Of a DNA stretch of 64,000 bases, positions 1 through 8,130 are shown piece by piece; positions within the stretch are counted from its first letter, which is position 1, and every line of letters begins with the position of its first letter. The notes beneath the pieces are model-generated. The model had not been told where the DNA came from. It saw nothing but the letters and a program-made list of their open reading frames with translations, and made no database searches. The translations under genes were made by a program, and so were the position numbers. The stretch is taken from the NCBI GenBank assembly GCA_963774765.1, contig CAVZGP010000025.1:1-64000 (forward strand). The letters run 5' to 3'. This stretch comes from Sva-07 sp963774765. GTDB lineage: Bacteria > Actinomycetota > Acidimicrobiia > Acidimicrobiales > Ilumatobacteraceae.

Positions 1-561
1 GGCGTCCGCTTCACCGAGTGTCACCTTCGAGACGACCGCCTTGACGTGCTGCTCGTACGACGACGGCGTCACGGCAAGGCGGGCGTTCGCGAAGACCTGC
101 TCGGCGTACGCACCGCACGGGACTTCGGGGGCGCATTGCACCACGACGAGGTCGTCGTCGGCGAGGTCGGCCACGCCGGTGATGCCAAGGGGATTGCCCG
201 CCTCGACGATGACCTCGGCGACGTTGGTCGCGAAGACTGCCGATTCGCCCTCGGTGAGCCCGGCGTCGGTCAGTTTGGTCATGTTCGCCGGGTCGGCCGA
301 CGCGAACACGTCCACCGGGGCACCGTCCGCGATCTGCGCCACGAGATCGGACGAACCGGCGAAGTTGAAGGTGACGTCGGCGTCGGGATTGGCCGACACG
401 AACGCGTCGCCCAATTCGGTGAACGCGGCCGTCAACGACGCAGCAGCGAAGACGGTGACGTCCGTCGGCGCGTCGCCGCGCGCGGCATCGTCCGACCCGC
501 ACGAGGCGGCCACGACCACGACGACCGCCAGGAGCATGGTGGTCACGTTCCTGGAGCGCAT
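1..561 (-). CDS. modA: Molybdate ABC transporter substrate-binding lipoprotein ModA (partial, runs off left edge)
   Basis: This is the periplasmic-side binding protein that captures molybdate (or tungstate) for an ABC importer. The ATG at 561 opens a signal peptide with a run of valines and a lipobox ending AASC (Cys about residue 21), so it should be a lipid-anchored protein. The mature part begins with the family's VTVFAAASLTAAF stretch and continues with FNFAGSSDLVAQI and a VDVFASADPANM segment, the usual oxyanion-pocket region. The last visible codon is 187, so the C-terminal third lies outside the window. An inverted repeat sits just upstream. The molybdenum link fits the formate dehydrogenase operon 18 kb away. 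The family call is secure; the anion preference is inferred. Confidence 0.9.
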   Translation of the reverse strand, partial: MRSRNVTTMLLAVVVVVAASCGSDDAARGDAPTDVTVFAAASLTAAFTELGDAFVSANPDADVTFNFAGSSDLVAQIADGAPVDVFASADPANMTKLTDAGLTEGESAVFATNVAEVIVEAGNPLGITGVADLADDDLVVVQCAPEVPCGAYAEQVFANARLAVTPSSYEQHVKAVVSKVTLGEADA

Positions 562-570
562 CCATCCGAC

Positions 571-591
571 AATAGTCAACAGCTGACTATT
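571..591. promoter_or_regulatory. Inverted repeat upstream of modA, candidate operator
   Basis: The 8-bp arms aatagtca (571-578) and tgactatt (584-591) are perfect inverted repeats separated by acagc. The site is AT-rich in GC-rich surroundings and ends 10 bases before the modA start. It could overlap the modA promoter and bind a dimeric regulator. The regulator is unknown; assignment to a molybdate-responsive protein is only inference from position. Confidence 0.45.
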
Positions 592-655
592 CAGCGGCGC
601 CGGCCTCGATGCTCCACGTCGGCGCGGCGACGACGCCCGAAGTACGTTCGCGCCC

Positions 656-1934
656 ATGTGGTCGTTCGAGACAGAGCCCGAATTCCAGCAGAAGCTCGAC
701 TGGGTCGAGCAGTTCTGCAAGGAGGAGGTCGAGCCGCTGCACTACGTGTTCCCGTACGCGGTGCGCTCGCCTGACCCCAAGGTGCGTGAACTCGTGCGCG
801 GGTTGCAGCAACAGGTGAAGGATCAGGGGCTCTGGGCGATCTTCCTCGATGAAGAGTTGGGCGGTCCCGGATTCGGCCAACTCAAGTTGGGGCTGCTCAA
901 CGAGATCCTCGGCAAGTACCCGGCGGCGCCGCAGCTGTTCGGTGCAGCCGCACCCGACACGGGCAACATGGAGATGCTCGCGGCCTACGGCACCGACGAG
1001 CAGAAGGAGCGCTGGCTGACGCCGCTGCTCAACCAGGAGATGTTCTCCGCGTACTCGATGACCGAGCCGCAGGGCGGTTCCGACCCGAACCTGTTCCGCA
1101 CCACGGCTGTTCGCGACGGTGAGGAGTGGGTGATCAACGGCGAGAAGTGGTTCACGAGCGCCGGCCGCGTCGCCGACATCTTGTTCGTGATGTGCACCAA
1201 CGGGATGTATGTGGTGCCACGCGAGACGCCGGGTGTCGAGATCATGCCCGAGCCTCGCAACCACAACCACATCATCTACACCGACGTCCGCGTCCCCCTC
1301 GATCACCTGCTCGGCCCGGAGGACGGCGCCAAGGTGCTCGCCCAGCGGCGCCTCGGCGGCGGTCGCATCCACCACGCCATGCGCACCATCGCCCAGTGCA
1401 AGCTCGCCTTCGACATGATGTGCGAGCGGGCCTTGAGCCGCGAGTCGCACGGCAAGATCATCGCCGAGCACCAGATGGTGCAGGAGAAGATCGCCGACAG
1501 CTACGCCCAGATCCGGATGCTGCGCCTGCTCGTGCTCGAGACCGCGTGGAAGATCGACCAGAGCTCCACCCAGGAGGCCCGCACCGACATCGGCGTCGTC
1601 AAGTTCACGATGTCGCGGGTGCTGCGCGAAGTGTCGTTCAACGCACTGCAGATCCACGGATCACTCGGCACCACGAACCTCACGCCGTTGCAGGACATGT
1701 ATGCAGGCGCCCCCACGATGGGCCTCGCCGACGGCGCCGACGAGGTGCACAAGTCGACAGTCGCCGCGGCGCGTCCTCAAGGACTATCGGCCGCACGAAG
1801 GCTATTTCCCACGCGAATACATCCCCTACAAGCGTGAAGCGGCGTGGGAGTCCTACCAGCCAAAGTTCGCCGCCGACCCCGAACTCAAGGAAGCCGCCGA
1901 GCGCTACCGCAAGTACTTCGCGAACCGCAGCTGA
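656..1934 (+). CDS. Acyl-CoA dehydrogenase, frameshifted near its 3' end
   Basis: A FAD-dependent acyl-CoA dehydrogenase that would introduce the alpha-beta double bond in an acyl-CoA thioester. From the ATG at 656 the reading frame shows the N-terminal helical domain, the AYSMTEPQGGSDP flavin-binding segment (about residues 127-139), the VINGEKWFTS strand and the C-terminal helices with NALQIHGSLG and an ADGADEVH motif. The frame then slips at about 1768-1776: the original frame ends at 1837 with unrelated sequence, while the next frame resumes family-like sequence (RRVLKDYRPHEGYFPREY) and ends at 1934. One extra base in the gccgcggcgcg stretch explains it. It is either an assembly indel or a recent mutation. 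Without repair the product loses about 50 residues. Confidence 0.8.
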
Positions 1935-1935
1935 C

Positions 1936-2121
1936 CATCCCGATCTGCGCCCCGAGCGTCCCAGCGCACGATCTGCGCCCGTGGAGTCCCGGTTTCCGGG
2001 ACCGGAGGGGCACAGATGGCGCCCCGGCCCCGTCGGACTCATCCCGATCTGCGCCCCGAGCGTCCCAGCGCACGATCTGCGCCCGTGGAGTCCCGGTTTC
2101 CGGGACCGGAGGGGCACAGAT
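1936..2121. repeat. Tandem 82-bp repeat with gatctgcgccc palindromes
   Basis: Two nearly identical 82-bp units (1936-2017 and 2040-2121) lie between the acyl-CoA dehydrogenase and the ClgR-like gene. Each contains a half-arm gatctgcgcccc and a complete hairpin (1970-2017; 2074-2121) with arms gatctgcgcccgtgg..tcccgg and ccggga..gggcacagat. Related single copies lie at 43513 and 45150, so this is a dispersed intergenic palindrome family. It could act as a terminator or be a non-autonomous mobile hairpin. Confidence 0.8.
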
Positions 2122-2140
2122 CGTCGCGTAGAGTTCGGGC

Positions 2141-2491
2141 ATGCCGAGTGAGGAGCAGATCGAGCGCGATGAGGTGGCGACGGTGCTCCGGTTCCCGTCG
2201 AACCCGCGGCATCGCGACGCCGACGGCGCGACGGCGCTGCGCACGGTGATCGGTGACGTTCTACGCGACGAACGACACGCCCAGGAACGAACCCTCGCCG
2301 ACGTCGCCGCGACTGCGGCGGTGTCGATCGCCTACCTCTCCGAGGTCGAGCGAGGACGTAAGGAGATCTCCTCCGACCTGTTGGATGCCGTCGGCGGAGC
2401 GCTCGACCTGACGCTCGTCGACGTGCTGCAACGCTGCGTCGAGCGGCTACGGCCGGAGCGCGGTTCGGGCGTCCAGCTCCGGGCGGCCTGA
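2141..2491 (+). CDS. XRE-family regulator, ClgR-like
   Basis: A 116-residue DNA-binding protein with one helix-turn-helix of the XRE/Cro type. The HTH covers about residues 45-90: RTLADVAATAAVSIAYLSEV, then ERGRKEISSDLLDAVGGAL. In actinobacteria the ClgR regulators share this fold and size and activate clpP and other protease genes. Here the gene faces two clpP genes tail to tail, overlapping clpP2 by 45 bases at the 3' ends. That neighbourhood supports a ClgR-like role, but the conserved C-terminal degradation tag of ClgR was not verified. The start is the ATG at 2141, just after the palindromic repeats. Confidence 0.8.
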   Translation: MPSEEQIERDEVATVLRFPSNPRHRDADGATALRTVIGDVLRDERHAQERTLADVAATAAVSIAYLSEVERGRKEISSDLLDAVGGALDLTLVDVLQRCVERLRPERGSGVQLRAA

Positions 2492-3076
2492 GACTTCGGC
2501 AACCACGTCGGCCACCCCATAGCCGACCGCCGTCGACCCCGGCAGCACCAACGCTCGATCGGTATCGGCGCGGACCTCCTCCACCGAACGGCCGGTGTGA
2601 CGTGCGAGCAGACCTTCCGCCTCGATCCTCACCCGCGACAGCTCCGCCGCCTCGATCGCGAGGTCGCTCATCGACCCGCGGGCGCCCTCGCTGTGCGGTT
2701 GATGGAGCAGGACTCGTGCGTGCGGCAGCACGGCACGCTTGCCGGTACACCCGGCAGCGAGGAGGATCGCGGCGGACGATGCGGCCTGTCCGACGCACAG
2801 CGTGGCGACGTCGGGGGCAACGAACTGCATCGTGTCGTAGATGGCCATCATCGCCGTGAAGGACCCGCCTGGCGAGTTGATGTAGAGGTGGATGTCGGAC
2901 GACGGCTTGTCGGCGGCGAGGTGGAGCAGCTGGGCGACCACGACGTTGGCGACACCATCGTCGATCGGCGTGCCGAGGAACACGATCCGCTCGGCCAGCA
3001 ACCGGCTGTAGATGTCGGTCACGCGCTCGCCCCGTGCCGTGGTCTCGATCACGGTCGGGATCGTGTAGCTGCTCAC
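2447..3076 (-). CDS. clpP2: ATP-dependent Clp protease proteolytic subunit, ClpP2-like, with an altered triad
   Basis: Serine protease subunit of the Clp barrel that degrades proteins fed by ClpC/ClpX. The GTG at 3076 overlaps the stop of the upstream clpP (GTGA), so translation is probably coupled; the product is 209 residues. Nucleophile Ser100 (CVGQAASS) and His125 (RVLLHQPH) are present. The expected catalytic Asp in the RDxF-like segment is replaced: the sequence reads DTDRALVLPG at 171-180, giving Ala175. This subunit may be inactive alone and act as a structural or activating partner in a mixed ClpP1P2 barrel, as actinobacterial ClpPs do. Family assignment is certain; loss of activity is inference from alignment with E. 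coli ClpP. Confidence 0.92.
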   Translation of the reverse strand: MSSYTIPTVIETTARGERVTDIYSRLLAERIVFLGTPIDDGVANVVVAQLLHLAADKPSSDIHLYINSPGGSFTAMMAIYDTMQFVAPDVATLCVGQAASSAAILLAAGCTGKRAVLPHARVLLHQPHSEGARGSMSDLAIEAAELSRVRIEAEGLLARHTGRSVEEVRADTDRALVLPGSTAVGYGVADVVAEVSGRPELDARTALRP

Positions 3077-3669
3077 GCCGTCACCCCGATCGCACGGTGA
3101 CGCATGAACGGCCCGATGTCGTCGAGCGACGCCACGACCTGATCGACGAAGCCATAGTCGCGTGCTCCGACCGCGTCGAACCACCGGTCGCGGCCGACGT
3201 CTCGGACGACGTCGTCGAGGGGGCGTCCGGTGTGGTGGGAGATGATCGAACACATCCGATCGAGCGTGGCAATCAGGTTGGCCGCCTGGATCTCGACGTC
3301 GGACGCCGATCCACCGAGGCCGGCCGAGCCCTCGTGCATCAGGACCTGCGCGTTCGGCAGCGCGTAGCGTTTTCCGGCAGCACCTCCGCAGAGCAACACC
3401 TGGCCCATGCTCGCGGCGAGCCCGATGGCGACGGTGCTCACGTCGTTCGGCACGAGCTGCATCACGTCGTAGATCGCCAGACCGGCGAGCACCGACCCTC
3501 CGGGTGAGTTGACGAACAGACAGATGTCCGCGTCGGGATCGTCGGCGGACAGCACCAGCAGTTGTGACACGACCCGGTGGGCAGATTGGTCGGTCACCTC
3601 GTCGCCGAGCACGACGATCCTGCGGTCGAGGAGTCGTTCGGCGAGTCGTTCATCGATCGATGTCGGCAT
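3073..3669 (-). CDS. clpP1: ATP-dependent Clp protease proteolytic subunit, ClpP1-like
   Basis: Second ClpP subunit, 198 residues, first gene of a two-gene operon. All three catalytic residues appear by motif: Ser87 (GLAASMGQ), His112 (VLMHEG) and Asp161 (VGRDRWF). The substrate-cleft segment FVNSPGGSV and the handle helix are intact. The usual HQP after the catalytic His is HEG here, which is a mild departure. The start is the ATG at 3669; no long propeptide is visible. Together with the overlapping clpP2 it should form a heteromeric peptidase barrel, probably regulated by the ClgR-like protein encoded convergently. Confidence 0.93.
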   Translation of the reverse strand: MPTSIDERLAERLLDRRIVVLGDEVTDQSAHRVVSQLLVLSADDPDADICLFVNSPGGSVLAGLAIYDVMQLVPNDVSTVAIGLAASMGQVLLCGGAAGKRYALPNAQVLMHEGSAGLGGSASDVEIQAANLIATLDRMCSIISHHTGRPLDDVVRDVGRDRWFDAVGARDYGFVDQVVASLDDIGPFMRHRAIGVTA

Positions 3670-3733
3670 GACGCCATCGTGGCTCGGGTTGTTGCGTGCC
3701 GCAGCCGATTTTCGCTGCAGGCAGAACGCTCGA

Positions 3734-4069
3734 TCAGCGAATCAGGCGGGCGAGCCGTGGTAGAGCGCAGGGGCGCCCCGAACATGCGTCCCACGTCGCG
3801 AGTCCGCCACTCAACTCCTTGAACCCGCCCAGGTCGCAGACCTCGGTGGCGAGCTTGAGTCGGGCGGCCAGTTCCTCGGGCCGGTAGGCAGTCCACTGCT
3901 CCGGGTCGCTCGCAGCATCGTCGGAGACCGCAGCGCCATCCGAGCAGTTCCAGCCGTCGTCGTCCGCCGTGCCGCGACCGCAGGATCCGTACGTTGCCGG
4001 CCGGGCTGACCAGCACCATCCCCGGTTGCAGCGCAGTTCGCAGATCAGCCACAACTGTTCATCGGTCAC
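3734..4069 (-). CDS. Small hypothetical protein, possibly frameshifted
   Basis: A 111-residue frame from the ATG at 4069 whose second half reads plausibly as protein (DPEQWTAYRPEELAARLK, CDLGGFKELSGGLATWDA). Its first half is cysteine- and tryptophan-rich, while the neighbouring frame over 3970-4050 gives a more natural stretch (MVLVSPAGNVRILRSR). That suggests a small gene with one or two frame breaks, or chance coding in GC-rich DNA. No family is recognised. It occupies most of the gap between clpP1 and the serine hydrolase. Confidence 0.35.
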   Translation of the reverse strand: MTDEQLWLICELRCNRGWCWSARPATYGSCGRGTADDDGWNCSDGAAVSDDAASDPEQWTAYRPEELAARLKLATEVCDLGGFKELSGGLATWDACSGRPCALPRLARLIR

Positions 4070-4103
4070 ACTTCCACCCGAGTTGAGCCCGATCGAGACC
4101 CCG

Positions 4104-4145
4104 GCGATGAGCGAACCGACCGGATACGGCGGTTTCGCTCATCGC
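4104..4145. repeat. gcgatgagcga palindrome (family B, single copy)
   Basis: Hairpin with arms gcgatgagcga and tcgctcatcgc around an imperfect ccg/cgg inner stem. It is nested in a wider inverted repeat, tgagccc near 4084 and gggctca near 4152-4158, which reaches the stop codon of the serine hydrolase. The same element occurs twice at 12080-12188. It is likely a transcription terminator or a dispersed palindrome. Confidence 0.7.
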
Positions 4146-4155
4146 GAGGTTGGGC

Positions 4156-5388
4156 TCAGTCGTTGATCGCGCCGTACACCAGCGATCGGAGCTGGCCACG
4201 GAAGTCGAAGACGCCGCTCGGGATGAGTTGGGTCATGAAGACCGCATACAGGTCCTCGACGGGATCGATCCAGAACGACGTCGACGCGGCGCCGCCCCAC
4301 ATGTAGTCGCCGGCCGGTCCGACGCCAGCCGTCTCGGCGGGCCCGAGCCCGACGGCCACCTGTAGGCCGAACCCGTTGCCGTCGAAGCCGACCTCGCCGT
4401 AGCCACCCGGCATCGCGAAGTCGCGAAGGCTGGCACCGCCCGGCAGATGGTTGGTACTCATCATTTCGACCGTCGGCCTCGACACGACCCTCGGACCGCC
4501 GGTGGTGCCACCGGCGGTCAACGACGAACAGAATCGGACGTAGTCGTCGAGCGTGCCGACGAGACCACCGCCGCCCGACTGCATCGCGGGCACACGACAG
4601 AGTCGATTCTTGGCGCGATCGTCGAGGAGCCGCACCTCCTTGCTCGCTGTGCGCGCGTACAACGAAGCAACCCGATGCGCATCCTGCTCGGGCACGTGGA
4701 AACCGGTGTCGACCATGCCGAGCGGCTCGAAGACCGCGTGTTGCAGGTACTCGCCGAACGGTTCGTCCGCGATCACCTCGACGAGGCGGGCGCAGATGTC
4801 GGACGACCACGAGTAATACCAGTGCGCGCCGGGCTGGAACCACAGCGGCTCGGTGGCGAGCAGACGACTGAGATCGGCGAGCGTGGCTGACGGGTCGAGC
4901 GACCTCGACCCGCCACCATCGACGAGCGCCTCGAGGTTCAGCCGCGCCTCTTTGGGGCCGGTACCGATCCCGGTCATGTGCATCAAGGCGTCCTTGACGC
5001 TGATCGGCCGTTCGAGCTCGACGAGTTCCACACTCCCGTCGGCCTGCTTGACACCGACCTTCACGTCGCGCCACTCCGGCAGGAACCGATGGATGGGATC
5101 GTTCAGCTTCACCCGCGCCTGCTCCATCAACGACAACAGCGCCACACCGGTGATCGGCTTGGTCATCGAGTACAGCCGCCAGATCGTCTGGTCGTCGAGC
5201 GGCGTTCCGGTCTCGAGATCCATCGTGCCAACCGTCGTGCGATAGGCGAGGTGCCCTCTCCGCCCGACCGCGACCTGGAATCCGGCGATCTTGCCCGGCT
5301 CGACATAGGCGGTGCGGAAGTGCTCCGCGATCCGGTCCAAGCGCTCGGCGTCGAAGCCGGCGGCCGTTGGGTTCAGCGTGGTCTCCAT
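4156..5388 (-). CDS. Beta-lactamase-related serine hydrolase (class C/esterase EstB type)
   Basis: A 410-residue hydrolase of the penicillin-binding-protein-like fold; members act as esterases, D-amino peptidases or lactonases. The nucleophile motif S-x-x-K is visible as YSMTK (Ser74, Lys77), and the second catalytic tyrosine lies in HWYYSWSSD near residue 191. A glycine-rich C-terminal region GDYMWGGAASTSFWIDP matches the third active-site strand of the family. The ATG at 5388 is preferred because aaggga lies a proper distance upstream; a longer frame to 5490 lacks a clear ribosome site. No signal peptide is visible, so it is probably cytosolic. The substrate is unknown. Confidence 0.88.
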   Translation of the reverse strand: METTLNPTAAGFDAERLDRIAEHFRTAYVEPGKIAGFQVAVGRRGHLAYRTTVGTMDLETGTPLDDQTIWRLYSMTKPITGVALLSLMEQARVKLNDPIHRFLPEWRDVKVGVKQADGSVELVELERPISVKDALMHMTGIGTGPKEARLNLEALVDGGGSRSLDPSATLADLSRLLATEPLWFQPGAHWYYSWSSDICARLVEVIADEPFGEYLQHAVFEPLGMVDTGFHVPEQDAHRVASLYARTASKEVRLLDDRAKNRLCRVPAMQSGGGGLVGTLDDYVRFCSSLTAGGTTGGPRVVSRPTVEMMSTNHLPGGASLRDFAMPGGYGEVGFDGNGFGLQVAVGLGPAETAGVGPAGDYMWGGAASTSFWIDPVEDLYAVFMTQLIPSGVFDFRGQLRSLVYGAIND

Positions 5389-5564
5389 GGATGTCCCTTC
5401 GTCGGCGATCGGGCACGGTCGGCCCGTCTCGCCGAAACGTAACCACTTCGTGGCAAAAGGTCGGGAGTCGGAGCGTTCGAAGTCGCCCACGCGCCTGAGC
5501 GAGAATGCCTGCGTGACAGGAGATCACCTCCTCACTGCACCGGCAGGGATCGACTGAGGTCCCG

Positions 5565-6215
5565 ATGCCGCGCGTCTTCCGCGATCGCGCCGAGGCGGGC
5601 GTCGCACTCGCCGCCCACCTCGACGGCCTTCGCGGTGACGACATCGTGGTGCTCGGTCTGCCACGAGGAGGGGTCCCCGTGGCGTTCGAGATCGCGACGG
5701 TGCTCGAAGCTCCGCTCGACGTGATCGTCGTCCGCAAGATCGGCGCTCCCGGTCAGCCGGAGTTGGCGATGGGCGCGATCGGCGAGGACGGCGTACGCGT
5801 TGTCAACGACGAGATCGTGCGGCTCGTCGGCGCGTCCGAGGCCGACATCTCCCGAGTCGAACAGCGAGAACGCGACGAACTACAGCGACGAGCGAAACGG
5901 TTCCGTACGGCAACGTCCCGTGTGGACCTGACCGGGCACATCGCGGTGATCGTCGACGACGGAATCGCCACCGGGTCGACGGCGCGAGCTGCATGCCAGG
6001 TCGCCCGCGCCCACGGAGCGAGTCGGATCGTGCTGGCCGTGCCCGTCGCGGCACCCGAATCGGTTGCCGCGCTCGCCGACGACGCCGACGAGATCATCTG
6101 CGTCGAAACGCCGACGTGGTTGCGTTCGGTCGGCGAGTGGTACGACGACTTCACCCAGGTCGACGATCAGACGGTGGTCGACCTCCTCGAACGAGCCTGC
6201 CGCCCTGGTCACTGA
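5565..6215 (+). CDS. Phosphoribosyltransferase-domain protein
   Basis: 216 residues with a type I phosphoribosyltransferase fold. The PRPP loop is clear as VIVDDGIATGSTARAA (about residues 128-143), and the N-terminal hood reads VLGLPRGGVPVAFEIA. Proteins of this class occur beside stress or hydrolase genes in actinobacteria and their base or phosphate acceptor is usually unknown, so no substrate is proposed. It starts 177 bases from the divergent serine hydrolase. Its last bases overlap the 3' end of the sulfatase remnant on the other strand. Confidence 0.88.
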   Translation: MPRVFRDRAEAGVALAAHLDGLRGDDIVVLGLPRGGVPVAFEIATVLEAPLDVIVVRKIGAPGQPELAMGAIGEDGVRVVNDEIVRLVGASEADISRVEQRERDELQRRAKRFRTATSRVDLTGHIAVIVDDGIATGSTARAACQVARAHGASRIVLAVPVAAPESVAALADDADEIICVETPTWLRSVGEWYDDFTQVDDQTVVDLLERACRPGH

Positions 6216-7500
6216 ACGTAACGAGCGATCCGATCCTCGGCCTCGGGGTCGACATGCTCGGCACCCGCGGTACCGAGCACGACCTCGACGATGCCACCGG
6301 TGAACAGGAACGGCGACTCGTATTGCGGCCACACAGCGGTGCCGGTGTCGGAGCCGATCTCGAGTCCCTCGGCGATCGCGTAGATCACCGGGTTGGTGCG
6401 TTCGACGTGGCCGTCACCGACGCGGACGCCGTCGACGAACAGGGCCACGTCGCCGGCGAACGACGTGGTCGTCCGCCACTCCACCGCCACTTCGACCCGT
6501 CCGGCCGGGAGTGGATCGGCCGACCGGACAACCGTGTGTTCACGGCCGAGGTAGTTCGACACGTACACGAGATGGCCGTCGTGCACCACGAGCGCGTAGC
6601 CGCCCTTCAGGCCGCCGTTGGAGACGAGGACACCCTCGCACCCTCCTCCCGGAACGTCGATCAACGCGCGAATGTGATGGTCACGATTCATGACGCTTGG
6701 CGACACCGACCGCGCAGCCGGACCGGTGACGTGAACCGGTAGACGTCGTGGGATTTCACCAGCCGAGGGCGGGGCTCCATCGACCGTTCGATCACGCGAT
6801 CATCGAGCGGCAACACGTTGAAGCGCCGGGCGTCGTCCCATCACATCGCTTGCAGTTCGGCGAGCTTGTCGGGATAAGTGGCCGCCAGATCGTGCGCCCC
6901 GGGCGCGAAGTGCAACATGAACGGTCGGCCAGGATCGATCGTGTGGTGCTCGTTGAGCCAGGTGATCGCCTTGTCGGTGAGGGCGGCGGTCAGGTGGTAG
7001 GCGTCGCAGCGTGCGTCGGTCTTGGGTGGATCGATACGGTGGTTGTCCTCCCAGAGATCGGGCGTCCACTGGTCGGTCTCGCCGGGCAGGAATCCGTAGT
7101 GGCGGGTCGGACCCCTTGCCGAGCACCTTTGGAAGCATCGCGCTGTCCTCGGGGATGCGGGCGTGGTAGCCGGGAAAGCCCGTCGCCCGCTCGCAGATCG
7201 TGCCGATGCCCACGCTGTGATGGTTGAGCCCGGTCAGCAACGCCGCCCGCGTCGGCGAACACGACGCGGTGGTGTGGAAGTTGCGATAACGAAGCCCGCT
7301 GGCGCCGAGCGCGTCGATGTTCGGCGTGCGGATCCGATCGCCGAGGCCGCCGTAGCAACCGAGCTGCGCATACCCGAGGTCGTCGAGCACGATCCTCTGG
7401 CGAGGGTGCGGCGACCGGCCACGACGGTGAGGAGTCGTCGCGTGTGTCGCCGATCACGCCATCGAACTCCGTGCCGTCCGGTAGGTGTTGAGTTCACTCA
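6209..7500 (-). pseudogene. Arylsulfatase remnant, multiply broken
   Basis: Pieces of a type I sulfatase are spread over three frames. An N-terminal piece has the metal-binding VLDDLGYAQLGCYGG stretch and the formylglycine motif C-S-P-T-R (Cys codon near 7259-7261), followed by AALLTGLNHH. After 7110 another frame continues with TDQWTPDLWEDNHRIDPP and WLNEHHTIDPGRPFMLHF, then jumps within a few codons to the family's C-terminal RRFNVLPLDD after an in-frame TGA near 6841. A last open piece, 6209-6706, holds the C-terminal beta domain. The middle of the enzyme, about 150 residues, is missing. Even the N-terminus near 7400-7490 changes frame. Deletion plus several frame breaks indicate true gene decay rather than one sequencing error. 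Confidence 0.82.
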
Positions 7501-7670
7501 TCGGATCCTCGGTTCACTCGGCGAGCGATCGGTCCGCAGCGACACCGTAGGTTGCCATGACCGGCCCGCTCGACTGATGACTGGCGGAAGGAGGGACCTC
7601 CGGCTCTGGTCCGAACGTCGCGATCTGCGCCACCGTCGAAGTAGACCGTTCCTCATGAAGGGAGAGACAG

Positions 7671-8063
7671 ATGGTGTTCGAAGAGACCGTGGTCGTCGAT
7701 GGACCGTTCGATGACGTTCTTGCATCGACGAAGGCCGCACTCGCCGCGCAGGGATTCGGCGTGCTCACCGAGATCGACATGCAGACAACGTTGCGCGCCA
7801 AGATCGACAAGGTGATGGACCGGTACGTCATCCTGGGCGCCTGCAACCCGAAGCTGGCCGGTGCCGCGCTCGACGTCGAGCCGCAGGTCGGCGTGTTGTT
7901 GCCGTGCAATGTGGTCGTGCACGAAGTCGACGGAACCGTGCACGTCGACGCGCTCGACCCCGGCCTGATGGTGTCGATGACGAGCGTCGACGAACTGGGA
8001 TCGATCGCCGCCGAGGCCCGCCGCCTCATCGGCAACGCCCTCGCCTCCCTCACCGCCACCTGA
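7671..8063 (+). CDS. DUF302 domain protein
   Basis: 130 residues matching the DUF302 pattern: an N-terminal strand ETVVVDGPFDDVLASTKAAL, a central FGVLTEIDMQTTLRAKI, then YVILGACNPKLAGAALDVEP and VGVLLPCNVVVHE. The family forms small dimeric alpha-beta proteins of unknown role. The start ATG at 7671 has gggagagac directly upstream, a good ribosome site. It is read alone between the sulfatase remnant and the flavin enzyme. Confidence 0.88.
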   Translation: MVFEETVVVDGPFDDVLASTKAALAAQGFGVLTEIDMQTTLRAKIDKVMDRYVILGACNPKLAGAALDVEPQVGVLLPCNVVVHEVDGTVHVDALDPGLMVSMTSVDELGSIAAEARRLIGNALASLTAT

Positions 8064-8130
8064 CTTCGGGCTTGCGCGCGGCATCGGGCGGGAGGCCCCA
8101 CCGAATCCGTGTGCGCACGACACTGGACTC

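Noticed and set aside
587..1657. Minus-strand 356-codon open frame
   Set aside because: Antisense to a well-supported acyl-CoA dehydrogenase and of low-complexity His/Arg/Leu composition.
4139..5737. Overlapping 532-codon minus-strand frame at the serine hydrolase
   Set aside because: Arg-rich shadow; the other frame has SxxK, Tyr and correct length for the hydrolase.
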